From positions 308,826 to 372,825 of the forward strand of contig NZ_MUYJ01000001.1 in assembly GCF_002155695.1 (NCBI RefSeq): DNA of 64,000 nt. Direction: 5' to 3'. The notes under the pieces were generated by a model that did no database searches, was not told where the DNA came from, and worked only from the letters and a program-made list of their open reading frames with translations. The DNA is from Erythrobacter tepidarius. GTDB lineage: Bacteria; Pseudomonadota; Alphaproteobacteria; Sphingomonadales; Sphingomonadaceae. The position numbers were made by a program, and so were the translations under genes. The stretch's first letter is position 1. The number at the start of each line of letters is the position of its first letter. Below are positions 54,972-64,000 of the stretch, piece after piece.

Positions 54972-56288
54972 ATGTCGATCCCCGCCCTTGATCTGCCCGC
55001 CTTGTCGCGTCGCTCGCTCTTGCGGCAGAGCGCCCTGCTTGCCGGGGGCGCGGTGCTTTCGGGTCTGCCCTTCGGGCGTGCGCTGCTGGCGCATGACGGG
55101 GCCGAGGATTGGCCCAATGTCGCCGCGCTGGCGAGCCGTTATGTGTCCGAGCGCAAGGTTGCCAATCTGCTGGTGACTTTCGGCTGGCGGCAGGAGCATC
55201 ACGTCCACACGGTTGGCGGCGGCACGCTTTCGTTTGCCAGACCGACGCCCGTTGATGAAAACGCGCTGTATCGGATCTATTCGATGTCCAAGCCGATCAC
55301 CGGCATGGCGACCATGATCCTGATCGACGAAGGCAAGCTGGGGCTTGACCAGCCGTTGCACGAGATCCTGCCCGCCTTCCGCAACATGCGGGTGCTGGTC
55401 GATCCCGAAGGCCCGCTGGACAATACCGTTCCTGCCGAACGACCGATCACCATCCGCCAGCTGCTTACGCATACCGCCGGGCTGGGTTACCAGATCATCA
55501 GCAAGGGGCCATTGCTCAAGGCCTATAATGAGCTCGGTCTGGTCGGCGGTCGGGTCAGCCGGATGCCGATTCCCGGCTTTCCCGCTGTTACCCCCGCACC
55601 GGGGCTGGAGGCCTGGGCCGATCGTCTCGCGAGCCTGCCGCTGATGTATCAGCCGGCCACCAGATGGAGCTATTCGTGCAGCATCGACCTGCTCGGACGG
55701 GTGATCGAAGTGGTGAGCGGGATGGAATTCGAGGCGTTCCTGAAGGCGCGGATCTTCGAGCCGTGCGGGATGAACAGCACATGGATGCAGGTGCCGCAAA
55801 GCGAGGCCTATCGGCTGACCGACAATTGCGGGATTGTCGGTGGCAATCCCTTCCCGCTCGATCCGGGGCAGGCGTCGATCTATCTCGACCCGCCCGAAGT
55901 GCCCGCAGGCGGCGGCGGGCTGGTATCGAGCCCCAAGGACTATGACCGCTTCCTCCGGATGCTGCTCGGCTACGGGATGCTCGACGGCGTGCGCGTGATG
56001 AGCGAGGAGGCGGTGCGGGTGGGCACTTCCGATCTGCTGCCCGCCACGGTCGACACCAAGGGGAGCTGGATGGAGGGTCAGGGCCACGGCGCCGGCGGAC
56101 GCTCGGTCGGCCAGACCTTCGGCTGGGGCGGGGCGGCAGGCACGCTTGCTGCGGTCGATTTCGGGCTTGGTCTGCGTTCGACCCTGTTCACCCAGTATAT
56201 GCCCTCCGAGGCCTATCCGATCCGCGACGAATTTCTCGCGGCGATGCAAGCCGACCTGGCCGCCATGCGCATGGAGAAGGCGGCGTGA
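54972..56288 (+). CDS. serine hydrolase, class C beta-lactamase family
   Basis: A 438-aa exported hydrolase. A twin-arginine-type leader (SRRSLLRQSALLAGGAVLSG) is followed by the SxxK motif SMSK (S104, K107) and the second motif around Y234 (WSYSCS). The third motif is GWGGAAGT. This family includes beta-lactamases, peptidases and esterases such as EstB; the activity here is unknown, and antibiotic resistance should not be assumed. The ATG at 54972 opens the leader. It overlaps the nudC start. Confidence 0.82.
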   Translation: MSIPALDLPALSRRSLLRQSALLAGGAVLSGLPFGRALLAHDGAEDWPNVAALASRYVSERKVANLLVTFGWRQEHHVHTVGGGTLSFARPTPVDENALYRIYSMSKPITGMATMILIDEGKLGLDQPLHEILPAFRNMRVLVDPEGPLDNTVPAERPITIRQLLTHTAGLGYQIISKGPLLKAYNELGLVGGRVSRMPIPGFPAVTPAPGLEAWADRLASLPLMYQPATRWSYSCSIDLLGRVIEVVSGMEFEAFLKARIFEPCGMNSTWMQVPQSEAYRLTDNCGIVGGNPFPLDPGQASIYLDPPEVPAGGGGLVSSPKDYDRFLRMLLGYGMLDGVRVMSEEAVRVGTSDLLPATVDTKGSWMEGQGHGAGGRSVGQTFGWGGAAGTLAAVDFGLGLRSTLFTQYMPSEAYPIRDEFLAAMQADLAAMRMEKAA

Positions 56289-57184
56289 TGCATCTGCCTG
56301 TGTCAGGCTCCGTGCCGATGGCTTTTGCCGGATCGCCGATCGAGCGTGCCGATCATATCCGCGTGGATGACAATGCCCTGGCTGGGCTGATGGACTGGCG
56401 CGCGAAGGTGCTGGTGATGGACGGCCTGCTGCCCGGCGTCGATGACATGGGCGGCCTCGTCTGGGGCAGTCTTGCCGATGTTGCGCCCGATGCGGAGCTG
56501 GTGTTTCTCGGGCTGCTCGACGGCAAGGCCTGTTTTGCCCCGGTTCCGGCCGAGGGTGCGGATGGCCCCGCTTATGCCATGCCACGCGCCTGGCAGATCA
56601 TGCAGCAGCTCGCGCCGGCAGACCTCGCGATCTACGGCGGAGCGCGCAGCCTTGTCGACTGGCACGCGCGCCACCGCTTCTGCGCCCGCTGCGGCTCGGC
56701 GACGAAGCTCGTCAAGGGTGGTTGGCAGCGCCATTGCGACAATTGCGGCGCCGATCACTTCCCGCGCACCGACCCGGTGACGATCATGCTGGTCGAGCAT
56801 GACGGCCGCCTGCTGCTGGGGCGCCAACCGCGCTTTCCGCCCAAGATGTATTCCGCGCTCGCCGGCTTCGTCGAGCCGGGCGAGACCATCGAAGAAGCCG
56901 TCGCGCGCGAAATCCGCGAGGAAGCGGGTGTGCAGGTGCGCGATGTTCGCTACATCGCCAGCCAGCCTTGGCCCTTCCCGAGCCAGCTTATGATCGGCTG
57001 CACCAGCGTGGCCGATGATCCGACGCTGAAGATCGACTCCACCGAGCTGGAGGACGCGCGCTGGTTCACCCGCGCCGAGCTGGAGGAAGCGCGCGCGGCA
57101 GGCGCGGCAGGGACAGACCTGCTCTATTTCCCGCGCCCCTTTGCCATCGCGCATCACCTGATCGCCTGGTGGCTCGACAAATGA
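56288..57184 (+). CDS. nudC: NAD(+) diphosphatase NudC
   Basis: A 298-aa Nudix hydrolase that cleaves NAD(H), and in E. coli removes NAD caps from RNA. The zinc ribbon is FCARCGSATKLVKGGWQRHC then DNCG. The Nudix box is GFVEPGETIEEAVAREIREE. The NudC-specific motif SQPWPFPSQLMIG follows. The ATG at 56288 overlaps the previous stop (TGATG); a GTG at 56285 is an alternative. It is followed by an overlapping thiol-oxidoreductase gene. Confidence 0.92.
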   Translation: MHLPVSGSVPMAFAGSPIERADHIRVDDNALAGLMDWRAKVLVMDGLLPGVDDMGGLVWGSLADVAPDAELVFLGLLDGKACFAPVPAEGADGPAYAMPRAWQIMQQLAPADLAIYGGARSLVDWHARHRFCARCGSATKLVKGGWQRHCDNCGADHFPRTDPVTIMLVEHDGRLLLGRQPRFPPKMYSALAGFVEPGETIEEAVAREIREEAGVQVRDVRYIASQPWPFPSQLMIGCTSVADDPTLKIDSTELEDARWFTRAELEEARAAGAAGTDLLYFPRPFAIAHHLIAWWLDK

Positions 57185-57864
57185 CCGACAGGCTGACGAT
57201 CGATATCTATTCCGATGTCATGTGCCCGTGGTGCCTGATCGGCTATGGCCAGCTCAGCAGGGCGCTGGACCAGCTCAACGGCGAGATCGTCGCCGAGATT
57301 CGCTGGCGGCCGTTCGAGCTCAATCCCGACATGCCCCGCGAGGGCGAGGAGCAGGAGGCGCATCTTCAGCGGAAATATCGCCGCCCGGCAGAGGAAGGCG
57401 CAAGGATCCGCGAACAGATGAAGACGATTGCCGAAGAGGCAGGAGTATCGCTGTCATGGGAAGGGAAGGGCGAGACCCCGCCGGCGATGATGTGGAACAC
57501 CCGCGATTGCCACAAGCTGCTGGCCGTGGCGCTCGAACAGGCCGGACCTGCGGTGCAGACGCAACTGAAGCTTGCGCTGTTCCGAGCGCACTTCAACCAG
57601 CGCCGCAACCTGTCTGACCGCGCGGTGCTGCTCGATCTCGCGGTCGGGGCGGGGCTGCACCGCAAAGCCGCCGAGGCCGCGCTCGACGATCCCGAGCTTG
57701 AGGCGCGAGTCATCGCCGAGGAGCAGCGGGCATGGGATCTCAACATTTTTGGGGTGCCGGCAATGATCATCAACAGCCGCTTCATCATTCCCGGTGCGCA
57801 GGCGCCCGAGGTTTACGTCAATGCCCTGCGACGGGTGGCAGCAAAAAGCCGGGAGGCGCATTGA
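57181..57864 (+). CDS. FrnE-like DsbA-family oxidoreductase
   Basis: A 227-aa thioredoxin-fold protein with the active-site C15-P-W-C18 (YSDVMCPWCLIGYGQL), a helical insert, and the C-terminal region GVPAMIINSRFIIPGAQAPE with the cis-Pro. No signal peptide, so it is cytosolic, unlike the two DsbA-like proteins at 51.4-53.0 kb. Similar to FrnE/2-hydroxychromene-2-carboxylate isomerase relatives; likely a disulfide isomerase or GSH-dependent enzyme. It overlaps the nudC stop by four bases (ATGA). Confidence 0.85.
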   Translation: MTDRLTIDIYSDVMCPWCLIGYGQLSRALDQLNGEIVAEIRWRPFELNPDMPREGEEQEAHLQRKYRRPAEEGARIREQMKTIAEEAGVSLSWEGKGETPPAMMWNTRDCHKLLAVALEQAGPAVQTQLKLALFRAHFNQRRNLSDRAVLLDLAVGAGLHRKAAEAALDDPELEARVIAEEQRAWDLNIFGVPAMIINSRFIIPGAQAPEVYVNALRRVAAKSREAH

Positions 57865-57875
57865 CGCCCCCGGCT
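57844..57875 (-). terminator. terminator of the TonB receptor gene
   Basis: On the minus strand: AGCCGGGGGCG, a 6-nt loop, CGCCTCCCGGCT, then a T5 run. It lies 26 nt after the receptor stop and overlaps the 3' end of the FrnE-like gene, so the same hairpin could also terminate rightward transcripts less strongly. Confidence 0.75.
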
Positions 57876-57900
57876 CCTGCCGAGTCAGGCGCAGGCGGAG

Positions 57901-60900
57901 TTACATCGTCCAGCGCAGGCCGAGGAACACCGAGCGGCCGACCGGGCTGACCGGATAGGCCCGTTCGGTGATGAAGGGCTTCACGTTCGAGATGTTGTTG
58001 ACCCCGCCGAACACTTTGATCCCGTAATCGGTGAAGTCATACGAAGCCGCAATGCTGTGCGTCCAAGTCTCGTCGGTGATGCCGGCAGGTCCGAATTGCG
58101 CTTCGAAGGTCTCGATCTCGACTGCACGGAGAGCCATCTTGCCGAGATAGGTGACGGTGTAGTCGATATTGAAATCGCCTATCCCGTAACTCGCCGTAGC
58201 CCGGCCCGACCATTCGGGGCGCTGCAACTCGCCCAGCTCAGGATCGATGCGCGACAGATCGGTGGGATCGAAGAAGAAATCGATCTTGTCGACCCACGAT
58301 GCGGTAGCAGCAAGGCCCAGACGGTGATCGCCGATGGTGGTGGTGTAGGACAGCGAGGCATCGACACCAGCGGTCTCGATCCGCACGAAGTTGATGGTGG
58401 TCAGGTTGAGCGAGGTGAAGCCGAGGAACTGTGCCGATGTCGGATCGCGGTTACGGGTGAAGCTGTTGCAGAATTCGTTCGGGAAGGTCGCGCTGTCATA
58501 GCAGTTGTCGACCACGTCCTGCGCAGCGATAGTGCTGATCGCGTCGTCGATCCGGATATGGTAATAGTCCGCCGTGATCGCCAGCCCCGGAATGAAGCGC
58601 GGCTGGAGCACCATGCCGATGGTGTAGGTGTCGGCCGTTTCCTCGCGCAGATTGGGATTGCCCGAAATCGTTCCGGCAAAGCGGGCGCTGAGCGGATCTG
58701 TAAAGCCAGGCGGTATCCCGTCTGCTCGGCAGTTATTGATGCGGTTCTGGACATTCGGATCGCCGGCCGCCACCAATGCGTCGATCTCGGCCTGATCGCA
58801 GGGATCGAACGGGCGGAAGAAGGCGGCCTGCGGCGGGGCGAAGAGTTCCGAGATATTGGGCGCCCGCACCGCGCGCGAGTAGGTGCCGCGCACACGGATG
58901 TCCTCGATCGGCGACCAGAAGCCGTTGATCGCATAGGTGAACACGCTGCCAACGGTGCTGTAGTCAGAATAGCGGCCGGCAAGTTCCAGCCGCAGCTCGT
59001 CGATAAGCGGCACGTCCTCGATCAGCGTGGTGCCCAGCTCGGCGAACACTTCGACCACGTCATACCTCCCGCCCGAGTTCTGGAAGAATCCGTCCGGCGG
59101 GGTGGCTAGCGAGGTCTGGGAGAAGCCCTGGCCATTGAAGCCCGGCGCATCCCCGACGAACTGGCCGGCGGTGCCGTCGACCGTGGTCACCGGCAGGATA
59201 CCGCGCACCAACGGATCGAAGATCGAACGGCTCTTCTCCTCGCGATACTCGGCACCCAAAGCGAACTGGATCGAGTCATAAGGCAAGTTGAAGAAGGCAG
59301 AGGTATCGCCGTCGATCACGCCGGTGATCTGCAGCTGTTCGGTACGGTAGGTGTTAATGGTGGTAGTGGTGATGAAGTCCACCGCTTCTTGGCTTATCGA
59401 ACCGACTCCGAAGAGGTTGGCCGGGCGGCATTCGCCCCGGCCCGGAACGAAGGTGAGATAGCCGAAGTCGCCAGTCGGGATACCGAATACGGTGGCTGGC
59501 GAACGCACCGAGGGGTTAAGCTCGCTGCGGCAGACTGGGTTTCCGCGCGCATCGCTCGTCACGTCGATCGCGGCGAGGAAGCGATCATACAGCACATTGT
59601 TGCGGTTGATCGACTTCAGATCATACCGGCCCCAGTTGCCCGAAACGTCAAAGCTGATTTCGTCCGAAAGATTGCCTTTGAACCCGGCGACGAAGCGGAA
59701 GGTTTCGGAAATGTTGGTGTCGATGTTCGGGCCGAGGTCGGTCGGGTCGCGGGTGATATACAACCCGCCCGCTGCATCCGAGATTGGGCGCAGCACATCG
59801 GGAATGAAAGGATTGTCAGGGGCAATCGTGAGCAGATCGTAGAACGAGTTCTGGTTGGTGCCGAAGGTGGTTTCCTGACGGAAGTACTTGCCTTCGAAAT
59901 AGGCATTCACGCTGTCGCTTATGTCGTAGTCGGCGAGCAGGTTGATCCCGTAGCGTTCGATCTTGGGGACCAGATAGCCGCCGTTGTCGAAGATGTTCCC
60001 CTCTCCGCCAAAGGCGTTGAAATTGCCTGCGATCAGGCCATCATCATCGAGCACCTCGATCCCGTTGGCGGTGGCTATGAAGCACCCGCCCAGCGCGCCG
60101 AAGCCATTGTAGTCGAACAGGCCGTTGAAGCCGGTGAAGCTTTCAAGGCAATCGCTGCGACCGTCTCGGTCGATGTCCGAATTGGGATCGGCGAAGTCGG
60201 CCGGGATGATGATGCCACCGGCCGAAGTGATCTGGAACCCATACCGCGGGCCGATCGCGCGGGTCGGGGCCGCGAGCGCGCGGTCGATCAGCGCCTGTTC
60301 GGCAGCTGTGGGTGTCGTGCCGCTGGGAAATATCTGGTTGTAGCGCGCGGTGCCAGGCAGCGGGATCACGAAGCCATAGGGATAGAAGCCGCGCGAGATA
60401 TTGAAGAAGTTGCTGAAATTCGGGGTGTCCGGCCCAAGATCGCCGCGCTGGAAGCGCAGCGCCGGGTTGGGCCCGTCATCGGCGATGTTGCCGTTGCGGA
60501 ACTGCGTGCGGTCGCCGAAGCGCAAGCCATTGTCGTAACTATAGTCCCCCACCAGCGTGATGTTGCCGCGCCCATCGGCGAAATTCTTGCCGAATTTGAT
60601 GTAGCCGTCAAAATTGCCGGCGTCTCCTTCGGTCGAAAGGCCAGCGTTGGCACCAAGCTCGAGCCCGTCGAACTCGCGATCGAGCACGAAATTGACGACC
60701 CCGGTCACCGCGTCCGCGCCATAGACCGCCGAAGCGCCGCCGGTGAGGACTTCGACCTGCCTGATAAGCGAGGATGGGATCGAGTTGATGTCGACCACGG
60801 AGGTTTCGGCCACACCAGCGACGTGACGGCGGCCATTGACCAGCACCAGCGTGCGCTCCGCGCCGAGACCGCGCAGGTTGAGCGTTGCCGCGCCAACAGC

Positions 60901-61269
60901 GCCGCCACCACCAGTTTCGCTCGCGGCGACCGACTGGGCTGCGCTGGTCGAGGCGGACAGGGCCGGAATAGTGCGCAGCGCATCGGCCACTTCCTGCTCA
61001 CCGCGGAAACCTTCGGCGGTGATGCTGACAACGGGTGAGGGCGATTCGAGATTGGAATCGCGGCGAAGTCGCGAGCCGGTGACGAGGATCGCTTCTTCGT
61101 CCGGCGCTTCGGCGGCTGCGACGGCGCTGGCGGTGAGTACCTCGGGTTCGGCATCCGGCACGGTTTCATCTGCCGCCATCGCCGCTGCGGGCGAAAAAGT
61201 GGCCAGGCCGGTCATCAGGGTCGTGGAAAGCAGGGTGCGTCGGATCGGTTTCTTTCTGGAGATGTTCAT
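57901..61269 (-). CDS. TonB-dependent receptor
   Basis: A 1122-aa outer-membrane active transporter. The signal peptide (about 1-33, ending AAAMAA) is followed by the plug domain starting near the TonB-box-like DEEAILVTGSRLRRDSN, with the plug core LRGLGAERTLVLVNGRRHV and VDINSIPSSLIRQVEVL. A large 22-strand beta-barrel follows, with long Gly/Asn/Asp-rich loops and several paired cysteines suggesting surface disulfides. It ends with the typical aromatic strand SVFLGLRWTM. The substrate (iron chelate, vitamin B12 or glycan) cannot be told. The ATG at 61269 is preferred over TTG 61272. Confidence 0.93.
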   Translation of the reverse strand: MNISRKKPIRRTLLSTTLMTGLATFSPAAAMAADETVPDAEPEVLTASAVAAAEAPDEEAILVTGSRLRRDSNLESPSPVVSITAEGFRGEQEVADALRTIPALSASTSAAQSVAASETGGGGAVGAATLNLRGLGAERTLVLVNGRRHVAGVAETSVVDINSIPSSLIRQVEVLTGGASAVYGADAVTGVVNFVLDREFDGLELGANAGLSTEGDAGNFDGYIKFGKNFADGRGNITLVGDYSYDNGLRFGDRTQFRNGNIADDGPNPALRFQRGDLGPDTPNFSNFFNISRGFYPYGFVIPLPGTARYNQIFPSGTTPTAAEQALIDRALAAPTRAIGPRYGFQITSAGGIIIPADFADPNSDIDRDGRSDCLESFTGFNGLFDYNGFGALGGCFIATANGIEVLDDDGLIAGNFNAFGGEGNIFDNGGYLVPKIERYGINLLADYDISDSVNAYFEGKYFRQETTFGTNQNSFYDLLTIAPDNPFIPDVLRPISDAAGGLYITRDPTDLGPNIDTNISETFRFVAGFKGNLSDEISFDVSGNWGRYDLKSINRNNVLYDRFLAAIDVTSDARGNPVCRSELNPSVRSPATVFGIPTGDFGYLTFVPGRGECRPANLFGVGSISQEAVDFITTTTINTYRTEQLQITGVIDGDTSAFFNLPYDSIQFALGAEYREEKSRSIFDPLVRGILPVTTVDGTAGQFVGDAPGFNGQGFSQTSLATPPDGFFQNSGGRYDVVEVFAELGTTLIEDVPLIDELRLELAGRYSDYSTVGSVFTYAINGFWSPIEDIRVRGTYSRAVRAPNISELFAPPQAAFFRPFDPCDQAEIDALVAAGDPNVQNRINNCRADGIPPGFTDPLSARFAGTISGNPNLREETADTYTIGMVLQPRFIPGLAITADYYHIRIDDAISTIAAQDVVDNCYDSATFPNEFCNSFTRNRDPTSAQFLGFTSLNLTTINFVRIETAGVDASLSYTTTIGDHRLGLAATASWVDKIDFFFDPTDLSRIDPELGELQRPEWSGRATASYGIGDFNIDYTVTYLGKMALRAVEIETFEAQFGPAGITDETWTHSIAASYDFTDYGIKVFGGVNNISNVKPFITERAYPVSPVGRSVFLGLRWTM

Positions 61270-61546
61270 CAAAGCCCCCGGAAAATGGGTTTAATGTTCC
61301 TCTCCTGCGGTTGGCTGTCCCGCGTCTTACGCGCGGCTATATCCAGTTCGCCTGCACACTTCCCCTACGGTGCCGGCTGATGACATGAGTGATGTGGCTT
61401 TGATGAAAGGTGCACCATGCGCCATTTGACTTATATGCCCATCCCCGTGCGGAGGTGTTGATCGGGGCGCTACAGCATGACGAATTCTCCCCTTTTATAG
61501 GGGCTTGGGCAGATTTGCTGTTCTGGCGAGCGGCAATGCCGCGACG

Positions 61547-62239
61547 TCAGGATGTGCCTGAACAAAGCTCGGCTTGTGAACCAGCGTACGCCGAATCGGA
61601 TGGGGCAGAAGCGAGGGCGGCGCGCAGGGTGCGCTTGAGCAGCCAGGGTTCGAGCACCCGGCCTACGATGAACAGCAAGAAGAACATGCCAGCTAGGACG
61701 TAGGCCGGAGTCGTCTCGAATTTTTCCTTGTCTTTGTTCTCATCCTTCTTCTTGGAGGGATCTTCTGGCTCTGGCGCGCCGAGCATCTTGTCGAGCGGAT
61801 GGAGTTCCGCCTTTGGTTTCGCCTTGTCGTCATCCTTGAGCTTGCCAGCCGCTTTCGCTTCGGCCCTTTCGGCTTCCATCGCGGCCTTTTCCCAATCGTT
61901 CGCGGCACTCATGACCTGTGCAAAAGCGAGGAACAGCAGCGGGGCGAGGAACACCATCAGCAGCGCCTTGCTCCTGACGCTGAACACCAGTTTTGCGGCG
62001 CCATCCTCGCTTCGCGCGACACGCATGGTGCCGCTGGTGAAGGTGGCGAGTTTGTCCTGTGCAGCAGGATTGTGCTTCACATAGGTCAGGGTATCGCCCT
62101 TTACAGCGTAGGTCGTGTCGGGAGTCCGGAACAACGGGTCGAGCCGGGCAAAGGCCTCGGCCGCGGACAGCGGTGGGTCGATCGGCACTTCTCCCTCGGC
62201 GCGCCAGAGCCATTCGATATAGGTCAAAGCAGGCCTCAT
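61547..62239 (-). CDS. hypothetical membrane protein
   Basis: A 230-aa protein of unknown family with two hydrophobic segments (ALLMVFLAPLLFLAFAQVM and YVLAGMFFLLFIVGRVLEPW) separated by a highly charged Glu/Lys/Asp-rich region (EKAAMEAERAEAKAAGKLKD then PSKKKDENKDKEKFE). The layout suggests an inner-membrane protein with a cytosolic or periplasmic charged loop. The ATG at 62239 has GGAGCGA upstream. It follows the sterol-desaturase gene by 28 nt and is probably co-transcribed with it. Confidence 0.7.
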   Translation of the reverse strand: MRPALTYIEWLWRAEGEVPIDPPLSAAEAFARLDPLFRTPDTTYAVKGDTLTYVKHNPAAQDKLATFTSGTMRVARSEDGAAKLVFSVRSKALLMVFLAPLLFLAFAQVMSAANDWEKAAMEAERAEAKAAGKLKDDDKAKPKAELHPLDKMLGAPEPEDPSKKKDENKDKEKFETTPAYVLAGMFFLLFIVGRVLEPWLLKRTLRAALASAPSDSAYAGSQAELCSGTS

Positions 62240-62267
62240 GCCGATCGCTCCGATCCGCCGAGCCGTT

Positions 62268-63221
62268 TCACTCTGCCGGTTCCGGCTGATGCGTTGAGCT
62301 GGCCGGCAGGGCAAAACGGCGACTCAGCCAGGCGCGGAAGGTTCGGTAGCCTTCGGTGAAGGGGTAGTGCATCGTTTCGGCAATATCCATCCGGCGCCCG
62401 CCCTCCATTCCCAGCAGTTCGGCTTCGCCATCGACGCAGGTGCCGAAGATGCGATCCCAGATGATCCACGTGCCGGCATAGTTGCTGCGGGTTGCCTCGT
62501 AGTCCTGCGAGTGATGGACCGAGTGATGCTCTACCGTGTTAAAGATGAAGCGCCACCAACGCGGCGTGTTGAAGCGCACGTTGATGTGCTGGTAGGTTGA
62601 CACCGCCATTCCGATCGCCCCAGCCAGCAGGAAGGCTCGCGGGAGGAAATCGAAGAATCCGCCGATTCCCAGCCCGATCAGAAACAACTCGATCGGATTG
62701 CCAACCGCGCCCTTGTTGATGTTGAGCTGCGTGATGTAGTGATGCGGGGCGTGGGTCAGCCACAGCGGGTACCAGTTGTGCATCCCGCGATGCATCCAGT
62801 ACTGGCCGAAATCGAAGATCATCGAGATCAGGATTGCCTGCAACAGCAGTGGCAGGCCGGTAAACCAGCTGAATTTCTCCCAGTCGAAGGCGTTTCGCAC
62901 CGCCTCGATCATCACGTCATCGCCGATATAGCCATCAACCATGCGCAGGAAGGTGTAACCGAGGCCGACGTAGAACAGGTCGGTGCAGAATTCCTTCCAG
63001 GTCAGCTGCCAGCTGCGGTAGCGCGGATTGACCCATTCGAGCCCGAGTAGAAGCACCTTGAAACCGAGGCCGATGGCAATGCCGATCGAGGCCAGCGCCC
63101 ATTCGTTGGGGGCGTAATACCAGAAGACGATCAGTCCGAAGAGGACCGCTGGCTGGAAATAGGTGAAAAAGAACTGGACACCTCGAAAAACCCTCGCCTT
63201 TGATGCGCTGATCTGATTCAC
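62268..63221 (-). CDS. sterol desaturase / fatty-acid hydroxylase family
   Basis: A 317-aa integral-membrane non-haem di-iron enzyme. Four to five hydrophobic segments and the histidine motifs HRGMH, HAPHH and HHSVHH are visible, as in the sterol desaturase/fatty acid hydroxylase superfamily. In bacteria such enzymes act on carotenoids, sphingolipids, sterols or alkyl glycerols; the substrate here is unknown. The start at 63221 lies only 25 nt from the transposase ATG of the IS5-like element, so its promoter may have been affected. Confidence 0.85.
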   Translation of the reverse strand: MNQISASKARVFRGVQFFFTYFQPAVLFGLIVFWYYAPNEWALASIGIAIGLGFKVLLLGLEWVNPRYRSWQLTWKEFCTDLFYVGLGYTFLRMVDGYIGDDVMIEAVRNAFDWEKFSWFTGLPLLLQAILISMIFDFGQYWMHRGMHNWYPLWLTHAPHHYITQLNINKGAVGNPIELFLIGLGIGGFFDFLPRAFLLAGAIGMAVSTYQHINVRFNTPRWWRFIFNTVEHHSVHHSQDYEATRSNYAGTWIIWDRIFGTCVDGEAELLGMEGGRRMDIAETMHYPFTEGYRTFRAWLSRRFALPASSTHQPEPAE

Positions 63222-63245
63222 TCTGCGCTGCGATGAGCGGAGGCG

Positions 63246-64000
63246 ATGATGGTTGGTCAGCCGGGTTTCTTTGATTTGTCGGATCGGTATGCGGCGTTGA
63301 GCGCGGCGGGCGATCCGCTGGAGCGGTTGGCGGGGGTGGTGGATTTTGAAGTGTTCCGCGGGCCGCTGATCGTGGCGCTGAGGCGGAGCGATCGTGGCAA
63401 AGGCGGCCGGCCGCCGTTCGATCCGGTGATGATGTTCAAGATCCTGGTGCTGCAGGCGCTCTACTCGCTCTCGGACGAGGCGGCAGAGTTCCAGATCAAG
63501 GACCGGCTCTCGTTCCAGCGGTTCCTGGGGTTAGGGCTCGATGGCAAGGTGCCTGATGCCACCACGGTGTGGCTGTTTCGTGAGCAGCTTGTGAAGGCCA
63601 AGGCGATCGACAAGCTCTTTGCGCGCTTCGATGCCGTGCTGACCGATCGCGGCTATCTGGCGATGGGCGGGCAGATCATCGATGCGACCGTGGTGCCGGC
63701 GCCCAGGCAGCGCAATAGCGATGAGGAAAAGGCCGCGATAAAGGAGGGCAAGATCCCGGAGCGCTGGAAGGAGAAGCCCGCCAGGATCCGCCAGAAGGAC
63801 CGCGATGCGCGCTGGACGGTCAAATACTCCAAGGCGAAGGTGAAGGAGGGTGCTGATCCTGCGGCGTTCAAGCCGGTCGATCTTGCCATCCCGATGTTCG
63901 GCTACAAGAACCACATCGGCATCGACCGGGCGCATGGGCTGATCAGGACCTGGGATGCCAGCGCGGCCAACGCCCATGACGGGGCGCGGCTGCCAGACCT
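63246..64000 (+). mobile_element. IS5-like element, transposase gene, partial at right edge
   Basis: An open frame running off the right edge with no stop (at least 251 codons). It begins MMVGQPGFFDLSDRYAALSA and contains GGRPPFDPVMMFKILVLQAL, VPDATTVWLFREQLV and QIIDATVVPAPRQRN (likely first Asp of the DDE catalytic triad), typical of IS5-family transposases. Two ATG codons (63246, 63249) are possible starts. The left inverted repeat must lie between 63222 and 63245 or slightly further; I could not define it with confidence. Confidence 0.85.

Noticed and set aside
61410..61703. A 97-aa plus-strand frame between the TonB receptor and the membrane protein
   Set aside because: It mostly overlaps the opposite gene, lacks a ribosome site and shows no family pattern. 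The 277-bp gap 61270-61546 otherwise holds only a leader for the receptor and a weak hairpin.

Overview
The window is GC-rich, densely packed chromosomal DNA of an alphaproteobacterium. It is most likely from order Sphingomonadales, family Erythrobacteraceae (Erythrobacter/Porphyrobacter-like). The reasons are the rpmF-plsX-fabH-ihfA-merR block, a SciP/DUF1153 regulator with a CtrA-like box, DUF2794, HdaA, an F1-ATPase operon atpHAGDC with a short epsilon subunit, an aerobic-type CobT and a very large TonB-dependent receptor. These are family-level inferences; no database search was made. Almost all of the window is housekeeping backbone. The only mobile DNA recognised is the start of an IS5-like element at the right edge.

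Layout. 0-5.9 kb: lptD (minus), then pepA, a 34-bp tandem-repeat array, a 51-aa DUF2256 zinc protein, holC, a lipoprotein and ndk. 5.9-12.5 kb: sulfotransferase, a PurN-MmcQ fusion and purM on the minus strand, divergent from DUF2066, hdaA, cysE and DUF2794. 12.5-18.7 kb: a beta-oxidation-type SDR, gph, glmU with a coupled HNH protein, a SciP homologue and an S9 peptidase. 18.7-23.5 kb: atpHAGDC. 23.5-31.2 kb: a decayed TauD-type dioxygenase, a membrane-anchored trypsin-like protease, a perfect parS palindrome inside the 5' end of ada, then priA, an FeS photolyase and a GST on the minus strand. 31.2-41.9 kb: DUF4197 lipoprotein, DUF2490, transaldolase/F6P aldolase, cobT, nitroreductase, cysS, and a 2-hydroxyacid dehydrogenase / ThDP enzyme / aldehyde dehydrogenase trio. 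41.9-51.4 kb: two small unknown genes divergent from an S24 repressor-like regulator with two palindromic operators, an MBL hydrolase, MAPEG, rpmF-plsX-fabH-ihfA-merR, and smc. 51.4-64 kb: two DsbA-like thiol proteins, dciA, mutY, a small membrane-protein gene broken by one amber codon, a serine hydrolase, nudC, a FrnE-like protein, the TonB receptor, an unknown membrane protein, a sterol-desaturase-type hydroxylase and the IS5-like transposase.

The parS site together with smc, dciA, hdaA, priA, holC, ihfA and the SciP homologue gives the segment a chromosome-maintenance flavour, and parS suggests it may lie near the replication origin. I found no convincing new defence or secretion system. 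The points most worth a second look are the parS embedded in ada, the PurN-MmcQ fusion, the repeat array bracketing the DUF2256 gene, the S24 regulator with paired operators, the TauD remnant that now encodes the antisense tail of a protease, and the amber-interrupted membrane-protein gene. Several genes missed by simple ORF calling are included (DUF2256, rpmF, a small protein after cobT, the amber pseudogene, the partial transposase).
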